A stretch of 64,000 nucleotides of DNA, taken from Lycorma delicatula. Lineage: Eukaryota; Arthropoda; Insecta; Hemiptera; Fulgoridae. This document shows, piece after piece, positions 25,195 to 37,953 of the stretch. The stretch lies in assembly GCF_047948215.1 (NCBI RefSeq), contig NC_134455.1, positions 291,983,647-292,047,646 on the forward strand, given 5' to 3'. A model generated the notes under the pieces. The model searched no databases and had not been told where the DNA came from. It was given only the letters and a program-made list of their open reading frames with translations. A program made the translations under genes and the position numbers. Every line of letters starts with the position of its first letter. The first letter of the stretch is position 1.

Positions 25195-26345
25195 ATTATT
25201 ATTCATCATGATTTTATATTCTGCTTGTTGGCAAGTCTCTAACACCACTGTTGTCACCATCTGTCTCTGTCCCATGCTTCATAGATTTTATTTTCCTCAC
25301 ATTTATTTTCATTCCATATTCCTGCATCCCTACTTCCATAGCTTTTATCACTCCTTGTAATGTCTGCGTGCTTTTAGCTACAATCTGCTGATCGTCAGCA
25401 TCTGCCATAATGTATACTTCTTCAACTTAAACATACTCCTTTTTGGCCATCCAAAAATTCTTTCTACATTTAGTGTTGGTGATAAACAGCAGCCTTCCCT
25501 CACTCCTCTGCTTATTGTAACCAATTTGTGAGACTTACATTTATTTTCACACATGCTTTTTGCTTCATATACAATTCACTGATCAGTCTTTTACCCTTTC
25601 TCCTCTTCCATAACTTCCTCTCCAACCTAAGCTTCCCGTGTTTCACGTTTCCTACATCCGACATACATTTCCTTTATATACTCTTTCCATCGTTTCTTTA
25701 CTTCATTTTCTTTAAAAACGCTTTTGCCATCTTCTTCTCAATTTCTCTGATTTCATAAGTAGGGTTTTTTGTATTCTATGTGGCGATTTGTATTTTCTTA
25801 TTCAACATGTTATGCTTTTTTCTTTTCTAAATCTTGCATATTTTTACATTCTTCTTTTATCCCTTTTTCCATAAATTTGTGTGTTTCCCCTTTAATTTGT
25901 TATTCAATCTTCGATAGATACCTTTTACCTTGAGTAATTGCCTTTGTCAGCATTTCACCCACTTTTATTCTCCTTATGCCCTCTATATTCCATTTCTTCA
26001 CCTTTATTGAAGTTTGAGTTTTTTTAATCTTATTTTTATTCCATCATTAACAGAATATGATCTCTTTCTACATCGTCTATTGAAAGCCCACTGACTTCTT
26101 AACAGTATTCCTGTATCTATTTTCAACCAAAAAATGATGAACACAACCTTCTCTTGGCAAAATTCAACCATCCTGTTTCTTATTTCATTTGGGGTTCCCA
26201 GTCCAAATACCCATTTTATTTATTTTCATCGCTCTCTTTACATTTTCCATCTTAGCTGACGAAAATAATGTTCTCGCATTTCATGTACGTATTCTCACTG
26301 CTTTGTCTTTTCTATAACTTATTTTTATTACACAACCACATTTCA
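25195..26345 (-). mobile_element. Heavily decayed RTE-like LINE fragment, minus strand
   Basis: Reading the minus strand from 26345 down, an endonuclease remnant gives GLGTPNEIRNRMVEFCQEK (about 26200-26140). RT remnants follow: KRLISELYMKQKACVKIN (about 25600-25545), GVREGCCLSP (about 25505-25475) and ADDQQIVAKSTQTLQ (about 25400-25350, motif C) with GMKINVRKIKSMK behind it. The order endonuclease-motif B-motif C is preserved, but nearly every block is in another frame. It ends near 25200 with no 3' tail seen, so it is truncated at both ends. Confidence 0.7.
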
Positions 26346-28910
26346 TTTAAAGAACGACCATAAAATTTCTGTGAATTAAACTACTTAAATGGATAATTTT
26401 TTTTTATAATAGGAATAAACACCAAAATTAACCATGATCTATGAAATTTTAATTGTTTTTTACGACACTATAATATTGAACACTTATTCTTTAAATATGT
26501 CCAGCAGCTAGTCATCATTGGATTTTCTCGAATTCTCACTTTCACTTTTAATTTCCTTATTATTTGACTCCGTAACTCCCTAAATTTAACTTCCGAACTT
26601 TCCTATTCCTCTGTTTCTTTCATGTAAAAAATAACCAAAAAGAAACCCCACTGAAATAATTTTTTTTAGTAAAATAAACCACTTCATATTACTTACTTTG
26701 CCACACTGTTTTTTCTTTATCTCTTTTCACGTCGGTCTCATCATTTTTATCAACCTTTATCAATTCTATAGTATGTAAATATAAGTCACATCACGGAAAA
26801 TTACTCATTCCCCAGTCTTTTAAAAAAACATTATTTTACGTTGTTAAATTTTTAGTATCTCTAAGGCAATCCCCTAATTTCAAAGAACAGCCCTGTTTTT
26901 TACAGATGGAAATAAAAAAAAACTAGACTCTTTTCTAAATTTTACACAAAGCCAGGGTTATTACAATAACTGATTTAGAGAATTACTTAAAATATGACTA
27001 TATGAAAAATAATTTCTGTTTCTTTAAAATTACATTACTTATTCAGTTACTTACATAATTTTACACCTAAGTTCAACAAATACCTTCGGAGTAGGATCAT
27101 TCAATTGTTTTTTAGTTTCTAAAATTTAGGTAATCAATTTTACATAAACTTTCGGACATTATGTATTAATTTATAGTTAGATTTTCTTACGTATTAGTTT
27201 AATATGAAAAAAAGTAAATACATTTCCCTTTTGCAAAACAAAATATGAAGAAAGCTTCTATTAACAAATCCCAAGATTGATGAACACAAGGAAAAAGAGG
27301 GAGATTAAAAGTATTAAATACAAAAAATGTAGTAGGGATATTTATTAGAACGAAAATAATTTGTAATGACAATTTTTTTTTTACCCTGCAAATTCATTTT
27401 TTTTAACTTTATTTACTGGAATCGATTTCAAATCATTACAGTTTTTGCATCTGGACACGATTAGGAACGTTTTATTACGTCCTTATAACGTTCATTGTTG
27501 ATTATTCAGTAGTGGTTCCTTATTTCTATTTATTATCTTATTGTTAAAGCTGAATTAAATTGTATATAAGAACGAGCCGTACATTTCATATTCTGTATAA
27601 GCAAATATATTGTTGCAGTATTGAACTATGCGCTGTTTAAAAACTGTATGACTTAAAGCTATTTTGACTATACTGATTGGTTAAATTCATATTTCAATAT
27701 TATTCAGAAGTAGTTACAGTAATTTCAATGGATGATCCAAAAAAAAGGTACATGCGTATATATATATATACTATAGATATGTATTCCATTTTTATAAAAT
27801 AAAAAAACTTGTAATTTTATAAATCTCTTAGTGAATTTTCAAGGATTACGTAAAGTTTAGTAAAAACAGGTTTTGGATTGAATTGTTAAATGTTTTACTA
27901 CAAGTAATATTTATTTTTAAAATACATTCAGGTTAAATTATACTTCCTCATTCAGTAGCTAAAATCACAAATCATTAGTTTACTGTATTTTAAGTAAAAT
28001 ATTATACCTTCATTTAAAAGAGCAAAAAATATTTCGAATTTTCTTTATCTTCAGATCAGTTTTTAAATATACTAAATTTTGAAAAGAAATAAAACTGATG
28101 TTTGATAAAAAAACTATAATACGTTTAACATTTAGGAAAAAATATTACTGTAAAAATATTGCTTTATTTTCTTTCAATATGTTTTTATGTACAGTAGTTT
28201 TCTTCTTTTTTGCTACTTTTTTTCATACGAATCAGTAATAAAAATATGGAAGTAATGTATGAATTAATATAAATGGAATTGTAACTTCATTGAAAATTTT
28301 TTTTTAACTACATCTATATTGTGTGGTTGGTAAAAATTCGTTCGATTAATAAAATATTCTTAAAGTAAATACAGTCTGTAAAAATATTCTTAAAAATAAG
28401 TTATAGAGGTTATAACGAAAGAAAAAAAATATTCGGGACAAAAATAAGAAAATGGTAAAGGTCTTTATAGGAAAAAACCGCTAAGATTTAATTCGTTTAT
28501 TATATGAAACGAACACAACTATGTTTGCAACGGGAAATTTTATTTACGAAAATAGTTCTAAAATTAATTGAGTTTTTCGCAACGTGTCAGTCACGAATAA
28601 AATACATTTGTGCAAATATGTACTTTTTACATTTAATTTTATTTGTTTTTATGTGCGTGGACTAGATAATTAAGTATATTTTATTTGTTTTATTATATCT
28701 ACATAAAAATCAGTAGTTGGACTCAAAGAACCACCATAAACAAGTGGTTATATTTAAAAATACTGAAGATTATTTAAATAGTAAAGAATTCATACATGAA
28801 GAGAGTCCAAAAATTAATTGATAATTTTAATTTTCCGTCATTTGATCGCGGTTAAACCAGCGTAGAGGTTTCTATATGCTGTAAAATACAGCATATATAT
28901 ACTATAAATT
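26346..28910. other. AT-rich DNA without a recognisable gene
   Basis: The stretch is very AT-rich with only short open frames. A (TA)n tract lies at about 27760-27772. Nothing that I can link to a transposon or exon. Confidence 0.5.
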
Positions 28911-28914
28911 ACGG

Positions 28915-29690
28915 AAAGTACACACTTCAGCAACGCGTAGAAATTGTAAAAATAACAAAACTAGTTGATCACGAGTTTTCGGAAAAAATCATCTTTAGCG
29001 ATAAGTCACATTTTCTTCTTACCGGTTTTGTCAATGAACAAATTGTCAAATTAAGGGATCATAAAATTAAAAATGATTAATGAATCTTTTAAGCATCCTC
29101 GACTGGGCTGATTTGAGTTGGGATTGATTGGACCTTATTTCTTTGAAAATGAAAAAAAGAGATGCCGTTACCGTCAGTGGAATTCGATATCACGAGATAA
29201 TTTCAAACATTTATGGCCAAAAATTAATGATATGCATGTAGAAGACATGTGGTTTCAACAATATAATGCAACATGCCACACTGCCGATGAAACTATTCAG
29301 CAATTGCAAGAAAAATTTAATTCTATTATCTTGCGGTGAGGTGATGTGAATTGGCCGATAAGATCATGTGACTTGACACTATTATGGCTTTTCTGTGGGG
29401 TTATCTTAAGGGTAAAGTGTGCATCAAAAAACTACGAACAATTGAGGACCTCGAAGAACAAATTCGACAAAACATTGCTGACATTTCTCAAAAATTATAT
29501 GATGATATTTTGGAAAATTTTGTCAAAGCGTGAATACGTGCAGCAAGGCCGGGCCGCTTATTTGTCAGATATTTTATATAAAACATTTCCTTCATGTCAC
29601 TACTTTCTAATAAAGCAAAAATATTATTAACTATGAAATAAAAACTGTTTTATTAAAAAATTAATTTTGGGGCATCTTTATAATATATTG
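28915..29690 (+). pseudogene. Mariner-like (Tc1/mariner superfamily) transposase, internally deleted and dead
   Basis: The N-terminal fragment LQQRVEIVK (about 28927-28953) is joined after a few residues to FSEKIIFSDKSHFLLTGFVN (about 28975-29035), so most of the DNA-binding region is deleted. Catalytic-domain pieces follow: GLIGPYFFENE (29118), AVTVSGIRYHEI in a second frame (about 29168), and MWFQQYNATCHTAD (about 29248) in which the Asp usual in QQDGATCHTA is Tyr. Then come NWPIRSCDLT (29349), FLWGYLKGKV with LRTIEDLEEQIRQ (another frame), and REYVQQGRAAYLSDILYK. The block that normally carries the third acidic residue (PLDFFLW) reads LLWLF. Two of three catalytic acids are thus lost. The 3' end is near 29690 (ttggggcatcttta). 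Confidence 0.85.
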
Positions 29691-30080
29691 CTATTGTTAC
29701 AGAATAAACACTGCAGTCTTAATATTTATTGTAATTTTATATGTATATTTTTACTAACACTGATTAGAGTATGTATTTTTATTAATGTGTATGATACTAG
29801 TAAACACAGCTAGTGTTATTAATAACGAACGTGGAATCTAATGTTTGTTGTTTGTTACTTTCAGTGCGAGATCATACACGTTTTACACCATTTTCTTATG
29901 AAAGAAATTTGAAACATTCCCATTATTCTTATTTACAAAATGTTTAAACCTTAATCCTTAAAGAGCATTTTACTTTTATCTACAGTTTACAGCGGTTTCG
30001 AAAATAACGGCAAAAATGTTATGCAAATACTTACCGGATTGTGTGGTACAATCTCCCCATCCTAAGAAAGATTATTGAAG
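29691..30080. other. AT-rich spacer after the mariner remnant
   Basis: A good splice-acceptor-like string (gttactttcag near 29855-29867) occurs, but no coherent frame follows it. No gene called. Confidence 0.4.
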
Positions 30081-30349
30081 CTAGGGTTGCTCTAGTGGTA
30101 AACTTGTAACCTCATATTAGTTGATTTTGAAGTTGAGAGTTCTAAGATTCAAATCATAGTACTTTTATATGGGTTTGAATTCTATATCGTGGATACCGGT
30201 TTTCTTTGGCGGTTGGGTTTCAGTTAACCACACATTTCAGGAATGGTCGACCTGAGACTGTACAAGTCTACATTTTATTTACATTTATACATATATGAAG
30301 TAATACCTTACAGTGGTTCCGGAGGCTATACAGAAAGAGAGAGAGAGGG
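30081..30349 (+). repeat. tRNA-derived SINE, copy 2 (most complete)
   Basis: The head has an A-box-like ttgctctagtggt (30087-30099) and a B-box agattcaaatc (30145-30155), the internal RNA polymerase III promoter of tRNA-derived SINEs. The body holds ggttgggtttcagttaacca and gaatggtcgacctgagactg. The 3' end is tgaagtaatacctta, ttccggaggctatacag and a purine-rich (ga)n tail. Copies at 1-330 and 39078-39226 share the body. Confidence 0.75.
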
Positions 30350-30946
30350 TGGGCTCATATATAGGTATAAAATGTCACATTAAAAATTTTTATATTAATA
30401 AAGTTGAATGTATGATTAATAACATAAATAAGTTACTCTTTTTTTGTAATAGTCATAAAATTAAGACAGTAAACACCATAAATTTTGTTTCACAAGAAGT
30501 TACTTATTAAATTAAGAAAGAATTAGTCAAAATCAGATGTGATTTTAGTTCGTGTATTACAAACATTAAAGGGAAATCGTGATTTTCTGATAACCATTGT
30601 TTTCACAAATATTACCAATATCGAAGAAGCATTATTATTCCTAAAACGTATTTAATTAATAATTAAGTTAACATAAAATTAATTCAATCAGGATTTTTGA
30701 AATTAAAAAAAAAATATTTAAGGGATGCGATTTTTTTTTTTAAATTACTAATATCAAAAAGGTAAGTAAATAATTACCCTTCTACCCATTATTATGGAAA
30801 TATGACACCGCTTACACCATATCAACTCACCTTCCCTTCAAATTTTGTCAAAACCATTAGATACCACGCTCTATATATAAAAAGAAACCATCAAAACAAT
30901 TTCAACTTTCTAATTGTTTTTGAAATATTAAGCAAAATAGAGATCA

Positions 30947-30954
<8 letters not shown>

Positions 30955-31010
<56 letters not shown>
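30955..31010. repeat. (AC)28 microsatellite
   Basis: A perfect dinucleotide run of 56 bp, flanked by atat on the left and atacac on the right. It creates artificial Thr-His and Val-Cys repeats in translation. It should be polymorphic. Confidence 0.98.
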
Positions 31011-31016
<6 letters not shown>

Positions 31017-31625
31017 TTTTTTATAAATAGTTTTTCCGGATCGACTTTCGATAGTCCTCCGAGTCAGAAAATTTATACATGAAAATAAAGTATTTTTCTT
31101 ATATTGTATAGAAGAATAGTCGGAAAAGGAAGAGTTAATTTTAATAATTGTGATTATGACATAATTTGTCATTTGCAAAATGGGTACAAAAAAATATTAT
31201 TCTAATAGTAAAATTAACTTTAATGAAATAATAAATTCAAAAGAAAAATCGACCACAACAAAACCTCATCAAAGATTAATCTTAAATTATGATTTTATAT
31301 ATTTGAATAAAAAGAAAATTTTTTTACGAAACAAGATGAAGAAAACCACACGTTTCTTTTTGTCTGGAAGTGACTGCGAGGAGTGTTTTGTAAAAGTTTT
31401 AAAGAATACGATTGTTTTTTAATTGGCACTTACCCAGAATCACTTATATTAGATAGACGAAAAGTTTGGTTGTCAGAAAACTTTTTCTTTTTTATTTGAA
31501 ATTCATAGTCAATCCACAATTATTAATTTATTTTACAACAAATATTTTTTTTATTTTTGAATGTTTTATAAATAATTTATAATTATTTACAATTTTATTA
31601 TAAATTTAATAAAATTGTTTAAAGA
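31011..31625. other. AT-rich spacer with one weak open frame
   Basis: A Lys/Asn-rich 80-codon frame starts at 31180 and ends at 31422. Its composition is what AT-rich DNA gives by chance, though SGSDCEECFVKVLK near its end is less repetitive. I do not recognise it and see no splice or promoter support. Confidence 0.3.
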
Positions 31626-31629
31626 TTCA

Positions 31630-32665
31630 ATTTTTTTGTAAGGTTTAGGTCCTCGCCGGAGCAATTATAGTATATGATGTGAAGATCATTTCTGGGAATT
31701 TTTCTTCTTCGCCCAATACTCTCCCATTTTTTTAGACCTCTGAAATTTCTGTCCATCTATGATACTGTAATTTATTTGTTTCATAGTTTTGATTTTTAAT
31801 TTTTTTTTCTTGTTTTTAAACATAATTTTTTCTTCGGCGTTCAAAATCTTTTCTTTTGTAATTTTTAAGGTCTCCTTCAATTTCTTTTAGCCAGTTCTCT
31901 TTTATTTTATTGTTTTGGGTGGGTTAGTAGTAGTTAGTAGTTTCTTGGTTATCCTCGCTAGATGACTATAGAAGGCCACTTATTCTTTTCCTCATTATGT
32001 TCAGTAAGGGTTTGTTCTCTTGATATACGATTTCATTAGGGAGAAATTGATATTTTCATCTATTAAATGTTTCTTGTTAATAATTATTCTTAGAATTTTT
32101 CATTCCGCTTCTGAAGTTCTTCTGTTCTGTTTTTACCTGTATGATCGAATACTGTTTCACGTGCGTAGGTTACTTCTGAACGTGTTACTGTGTTGTAGCG
32201 TCTAATTTTTTCTTTACTGAGAGGGACTACTTTTTGTAAGTGGGCGCTCTTAGTTTCTGTGCAAGACGGAGTTTATTGACTCTGTTTTGGATCGTTAGCT
32301 TTTCATTTATGTTTCTTGATATTATTTCTCCGAGGTGATTAAATTTATGTAGGTTTTTATTACTCGTTGATCTTTAATGATGATGTGATTCGATTTATTC
32401 TTGGTGATGAGCATTATTTCAATTTTTTTCATAGTAAATTTGAATTTCAACTTTCCCTGCTCAAACAGTTTTTTAGGGTTTCTATTTGTTTTCTGGTTTC
32501 CTCCCAACTTTCTGACAACAACTCAAGATCATCCGCGAAGGCTGAACAATTCAGTTTTATTTGTTTACCAATTTTGAGTTCTTTGGTCTGGTTTTTCCAT
32601 TCCCTCATGAATTTTTCCAATACGCAGTTGAAGAGAAATAGGAAAAACCCGTAAATTTTTATATT
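31630..32665 (-). mobile_element. 3' half of a decayed LINE reverse transcriptase, minus strand
   Basis: Read from 32660 down: LFNCVLEKFMREWKNQTKEL, then SAFADDLELLSESWEETRKQ (RT motif C, FADD), then KFKFTMKKIEIMLI, then NEKLTIQNRVNKLRLAQKL in a second frame. Further on are an acidic-basic segment ENWLKEIEGDLKNYKRKDFE (about 31900-31840) and RSKKMGEYWAKKKN before the stop near 31686. A short 3' UTR ends in an A-run on the minus strand (31626-31634). It is 5'-truncated near 32665. This family differs from the RTE-like copies at 21.6 and 54 kb in its C-terminus. At least three frame changes. Confidence 0.75.
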
Positions 32666-32721
32666 TATTGTTATATTTTATCAGCTCAAACATTTATGTA
32701 ATAGTTTTTTAATTTATATTT

Positions 32722-32759
32722 TATCAGCTACTTATTCAGGGTATCAGCTACTTATTCGG
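32722..32759. repeat. 20-bp tandem duplication
   Basis: The string tatcagctacttattcagg at 32722-32740 is repeated as tatcagctacttattcgg at 32742-32759, one base lost. A short local slippage product. Confidence 0.8.
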
Positions 32760-32851
32760 CATTATTAGGCATTTTCAGTAATTGGAACTCGCTTTAAATT
32801 TTTAATGACACACTTCAGTCATCGAAATTAGTCGTTTGATTCCTGTTTCAG

Positions 32852-33048
32852 ATAAATCTGTTCAACGATTCCAGAGATATAAAGGAACAAATACATCATT
32901 CAAACATTGCTACACATGTATTATGGATAGTGTAAATTGTGGGATAATATCCCATATTACATATGGTAAAATTACTCTCCCAGTAGTAAAGGAAGAGAGT
33001 AATGTGTTTTTAAAAATTGTTCAGGGCTTTAAAAGTGGTCTGAAATAA
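32852..33048 (+). CDS. Candidate 3'-terminal coding exon, unknown protein
   Basis: A strong acceptor (ttgattcctgtttcag, ending 32851) is followed by an open frame to TAA at 33046-33048. The frame reads KSVQRFQRYKGTNTSFKHCY near its start and ITLPVVKEESNVFLKIVQGF near its end. Amino-acid use is mixed, with no low-complexity run, unlike most chance frames here. No ATG opens the frame, which fits an internal start by splicing. I recognise no domain and found no upstream partner exon. It might instead be part of an unrecognised transposon. Confidence 0.2.
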
Positions 33049-34640
33049 TAAGTTCCAATTAAATTGTTTATAGACATACTTAAAAAAACCAAAAAGATTA
33101 AATATGCTTGAAACTTTTTTTACATTTTTAAGAAATAGTTAATACAATATTTGATTTCTATTACTAATTACAATGATAAATTACAGTGACTCAATTTTTC
33201 TGTCTTGACAATACTATAGTACACAATTAAATTGACATTCACGTAACCAACTTCTAAAAAAAATTTCTGAACTGAATTAAAATTTATATTTTCAGTTTAT
33301 CTTCCTTAAATAACCAGGATTAATTGAACGTTTTTTGTTCCAATCTCAAAATTCATTCAAGTGCTTCATATTTCTTCCGAAAACTTCATCTTCAATCCGG
33401 CAAGTAAAAGTGTAACTTCTACGGATTTTAATGACCCGCAGTATGCAGCTCATATTTCAAGTACTGATCTTTATCATATATTTCTTTTGTATTTACGCAT
33501 ACATTCGATCGTCAGTTGAAAATAAAATTCAATTGTTTGTACTTCATCTTATATGCACCTTAAACACCAAAAAACGTTTAATTTCAACTTGTATTTCATC
33601 CCTTCTCACTTAATTTGGTTATAACCGATTATGATTATAATTTTCTTACTTAGAAATTTAATTACAATAATTTTACGCTAAAAAATGCTGAATCTTATCA
33701 GAAATCGAAACTCACATTTTAGTTGTAATTAGGGCATGTACTTTTCAAGTAGCTAATTTTAATACATTTTTTTGTTTTAAATATATTTATGTATAATAAA
33801 ATTAAAAATTCGTTTCCAGCGTGGCATCTTTCCTTAATAGCTTATCAGTTTTTCGCTAAACATATAATTTTTTTAGACCGGTCAGATTCAAACTCATTCT
33901 ACACACACCATTTAAAAAATATGAAAGGAAGTCATATCTCCTCGAGATCATTATAGAATTTTTACTTTTTACTTCAAATTTATCTACATATTAAATAATT
34001 ATAACAATTTTTTATTTCCGGGGAAAACGTTTTGCTTAATTTTCACGTATTAAGAGACAGTTTTTGCAGAATTTTTTTCCTCCCTAGAGAAAAACGCCAC
34101 GATTAGAATATTTTCAACCATCACGCATTTAGTAAAGAAAATATGCCATGCTGTTTGTTTACTTTGTTAATTCACTCCATAAATTAAGGTAGAAATTAAA
34201 ATATATAAATTTATTTTTCATGTAAAGAGTTAAGTTTTAATGGTTTATATTTAGAGGAATTAAAGTAAATAAAGAGAATAAAAAAGAAAGTATAAACAAT
34301 AAATCTTCAACCACATACTAAAACAAAATTTACACGAGGGGTAAATAGTAATAAACCTATTTGTTTTTTTTTCTAAATATATTTAAGAAGGTTAATATTG
34401 ATTGTTTGATTAAAATATTTAAAAAACGTTAAGGTAATCAAATCATTTAAAAAACGACTTCCGTCCTGAACTGATCAGTAGGTTTTAACATAGAAAATAT
34501 TTCTATGGAACAAACTAATTGTCGTGTCCAGGAATCAGGAAACTAAAAACCCTTTCAGGGTTGTAATTATTTAATAGATCTTTTCATTCTAATAAACTGA
34601 ATAACGTAACTTTTCTACATTTAACTAATATGTACATATT
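33049..34640. other. AT-rich DNA without a recognisable gene
   Basis: Only short frames occur. A string near 33920 (tatgaaaggaagtcatatct) faintly recalls the end of the 612-1165 repeat family, too weak to call. Confidence 0.5.
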
Positions 34641-35731
34641 TAGATTTCATAAGAAAGATACCTATTGTAATGGCTACCATGATTCGACTTCCGGAAAATT
34701 ATGACATATATTCGCGTTTCACATCCCCCAGACTCCCAAAACCACTGTCAGTTCAAACGTTTATATATACATTTATATCTGTCTAACTACACATATATAT
34801 ATATATATACATAAAAGTGTCACTTTCTTGTGGACACGTTAAATGCCGTAATTTTACGCCAATCACTTTCAAATTGATACATAAAATATAACGATCCAAA
34901 ACCTCGGCTGAGTTCGTTAATGAGCAAAATCAGATCATGGGATGTAAATGGGGAGGGCATTTTAGAAAAAAACAAAATATCGAATTCGTTTAAAGTTCAG
35001 ACTATTCTTTAGATAAGGACCTGAAACTTATTTGAGTAATGTTTTTTTATATCACCAACCGTTGGCCCAAGAGGTGGAAAAAATAGGGTTTTGAAGACAC
35101 AAGAAATCATACCTCCCTTATTAGGCACAGTATCCAATCGGTTTAAGGTGGTCTTAGTCCTCGAAACATTACCTAAAACTTTTTTCAGAAACATTTTTTG
35201 ATATGAACAACCCTTACGGCAAGGGATGACAAAAATTACTGAAAAAGCAAAAAACGCTATAACTTTCTTAATAAGTAAAATATCGAATTCCTTTAAAGTT
35301 CCTACTATTTTTTTTATAAGGGCCTAAAACTTAACTAAGTAAAGTTTTTTGTTATCATCAATCATTGGCCCAGGGGATGAGAAAAATGAGGTTTCGAAGA
35401 CAAAAAAAATCATACCTCCCTTAATAGAAACAGTATCGACTCGGTTTAAAGTAGTCGTTAGTTCTCTATACATTACCTAAAACTTTTGTTTGAAACTATT
35501 TTTGATATGATTAACCCTTACGGCAAGGCATGAACAAATTTTTTCTGGAATTGTAAGATGAGGTTTGTCATTTGCCATACATGTGAAACTTTTTGCGCAT
35601 GTTGCCATTGTTGTGTTGAGTAAATTTGAAGTTTTTCTAAACTATAAGGTGGAAATATTTTTTATACCATATTTAGCACTGGTTAAATCTACCTTTGCCT
35701 TCCGGCGTGCCAAAAGGGATTTTTTTAAAAT
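34641..35731 (+). repeat. Dispersed non-coding repeat, copy A, with two internal units
   Basis: It begins tagatttcataagaaagata and ends near ggcgtgccaaaagggatttt. A second copy lies on the same strand at 44059-44806. Within copy A a segment of about 303 bp starting tatcgaattc is present twice in tandem (34978-35280 and 35281-about 35545); each carries aaccsttggcccaagrggt-like and 'cttacggcaagg' blocks. Copy B has one. Short open frames at 35565-35756 and 44655-44843 look alike only because the repeats are homologous. No known transposon motif. Confidence 0.85.
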
Positions 35732-35739
35732 GTTAACAC

Positions 35740-37900
35740 ATACATTAATGCGTTAGTTTTAAAAAAGCACTTGACTACATTTCATCAGAGAAATCTAGTA
35801 AATGTGGCAGCACTATTTTTGTTTTTTTTTTTTAACCTAAGGTTAGTTTGATAACTTCAGATGTAAAATGTGTGAAACATAAAAAATTAGTAATTGCTTT
35901 TAATACCTGTTCTTCGTCAAAAGAAGTCAAGGTTATTCTCTTTTGAAATTATAGTTTTTTCCCTCTGACACATACTCACAACACGCACAATATTTTAGTG
36001 TAAGTGCAATGCTTGTGAAGAAATCTTTTTTAAATATTTACAGTATCAATTTGAAACTTGTACCTTTTCATTTTAAAATATCTATTAATAATTTGCATAT
36101 CAATTGATTATTTATTTTAATATCTGAACCATTCCGGTAATTCTGGCAAAAAAAATACCTCAAAATTTCTTTACTGAATTGCGTTTAATACGAAGCAATT
36201 TTATCTATGCCAGTGTAACTGATATTTTATCGTATTACTCATTGTTTGATGAGAATCTAATTAACGTTCAAAGTTTCTTTTTTAGTTTTAAAGTTACCTT
36301 CGTAATCCGAATGACCTAGTTTAGTTTTGGCAAATCAATAAAATAAAACTATTTTCAAACAATATGCAAAACAGTTTATCTAGATTGATCAAATCGTGAT
36401 CGAAATGTCTTCGGCTAAACAAAGACATAAGTAAGTGAAAAAATAATTTTTTTCTGGAATTGTTTAAAATATTTTATTCTAGTGTTGGGTTATTTTTGTT
36501 ACTATAAATTTGTAATTAGTTGAATAATAAGTTGTGATTTATTAATTAATTATTTTATTAATCATAATAAACTATTATTTATAATATTGTTTGTTTATTA
36601 GAAACCAATTAATAAATTGAACATTAAAGACTTTAAATTTAATTCATACATATCCAAAAATAAATAAACTGAACTAACAATGCAATGTAATTGTTCTATC
36701 AGAATGTATTTTTAAGGTGGTATATCATTAATTTTAAATTAAAGTGATATTTGTATGTTTATTCTTGGTCTGTGGCATTTTGTAGGTTGTTAATCTTAGA
36801 CAAATAATATTATTACTGGTTCTGCTTTATTTAGGGTTTTTTCATTTTTATACATTTTTAGAAAGTACGGTAATGTATAAAGAGATAAGTGCCTTATATA
36901 CCAACTTTAGTTTTTTTTTTATACTAAATCTTCATTATGTATAGATTACGTCGTTAGAATAAAGTTAAAAAAAAATCATTCATTAAAGTTTTCAGACTTT
37001 AAAATCTGCAAAATATCCCAAATTTCCCAAATGTTTATCAAACACAGGATACTTTTGTTTTCTATAATACTATAGTAAATTCATTGATCATTTTAATAAA
37101 ATAACTTATCCCGGTAAATGTTTGTAGAAGGGTTTTATTTTAAAGCTGGACAACTTAAGATCTATAACAAAAGAATGGATGAATTGAATTCTGTACTAAA
37201 TGAAGTTACGGGATGAAGTAAATAGTTGTTAGCCTTCACTAAAATGAGAGTTATAAAACAACCTAGTCTGTGAAATCCTAAACTGTAGACTCCTTCATAT
37301 TAAATGCCTGGTTGGGATTCCTATTTTTGGTGGAAAAGAGCTGATTAAAGACACATTACTGGATAAACAGACCCAGCCTTCATGTATGAAAGATTTTTAG
37401 ATGAGTTGTAAGGAAAGTCTTTCTGTATTTAATAATGGAAATTTTCATTCTTCGAAACCGTTTTCTACGTTTTGAATTTTCATGAAGTAAGTTTTCTAAA
37501 AATATTGTGAAGTTTTACATTTTAATTCTTTAAAATCGCAAATAAGCTAATATGAATATTACTGGATAAAATCTTCACCTTTTTCTGAAATAATGGTTTG
37601 ATAACAATTTTTTTTTGGTATTCCAATCTGTTTGTATACAATCGTACTTTCCAAGAAGGAATTATAAGTAAGTAGAATTAAAATTAGCGCTTAATGAGGG
37701 TTTCCCAATGAATCCCCTCAATAAAACATACATACATTAAACAACAACTCAAATGTGAGATATAAATATAAGATAATATATAAATACATAAGACAATAGC
37801 TCATTTGTATAAATCCAGTTGAACAGATTCATTTCATAAAAAAGTACATAATTCGGTAAAAATAAAACAAATAATATTAAAGGAAAAAGGAAAAGAAGTG
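35740..37900. other. AT-rich DNA without a recognisable gene
   Basis: Nothing identifiable. A somewhat more complex stretch at 37130-37450 is a possible old repeat with no second copy in the window. Confidence 0.5.
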
Positions 37901-37953
37901 CAAAACAGTAACCCAATTTACATCAGGAATAGAGAAGATGCTTATCATTTAAT

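Noticed and set aside
29840..29900. Splice acceptor-like gttactttcag
   Set aside because: No open frame of useful length follows it.
30802..31178. Frames with Thr-His and Val-Cys repeats
   Set aside because: They are translations of the (AC)28 microsatellite on the two strands.
35565..35756. Frame similar to one at 44655-44843, seemingly a conserved small protein
   Set aside because: Similarity follows from the two copies of the non-coding repeat; the matching DNA extends far outside the frames and the frames differ by insertions that are not multiples of three.
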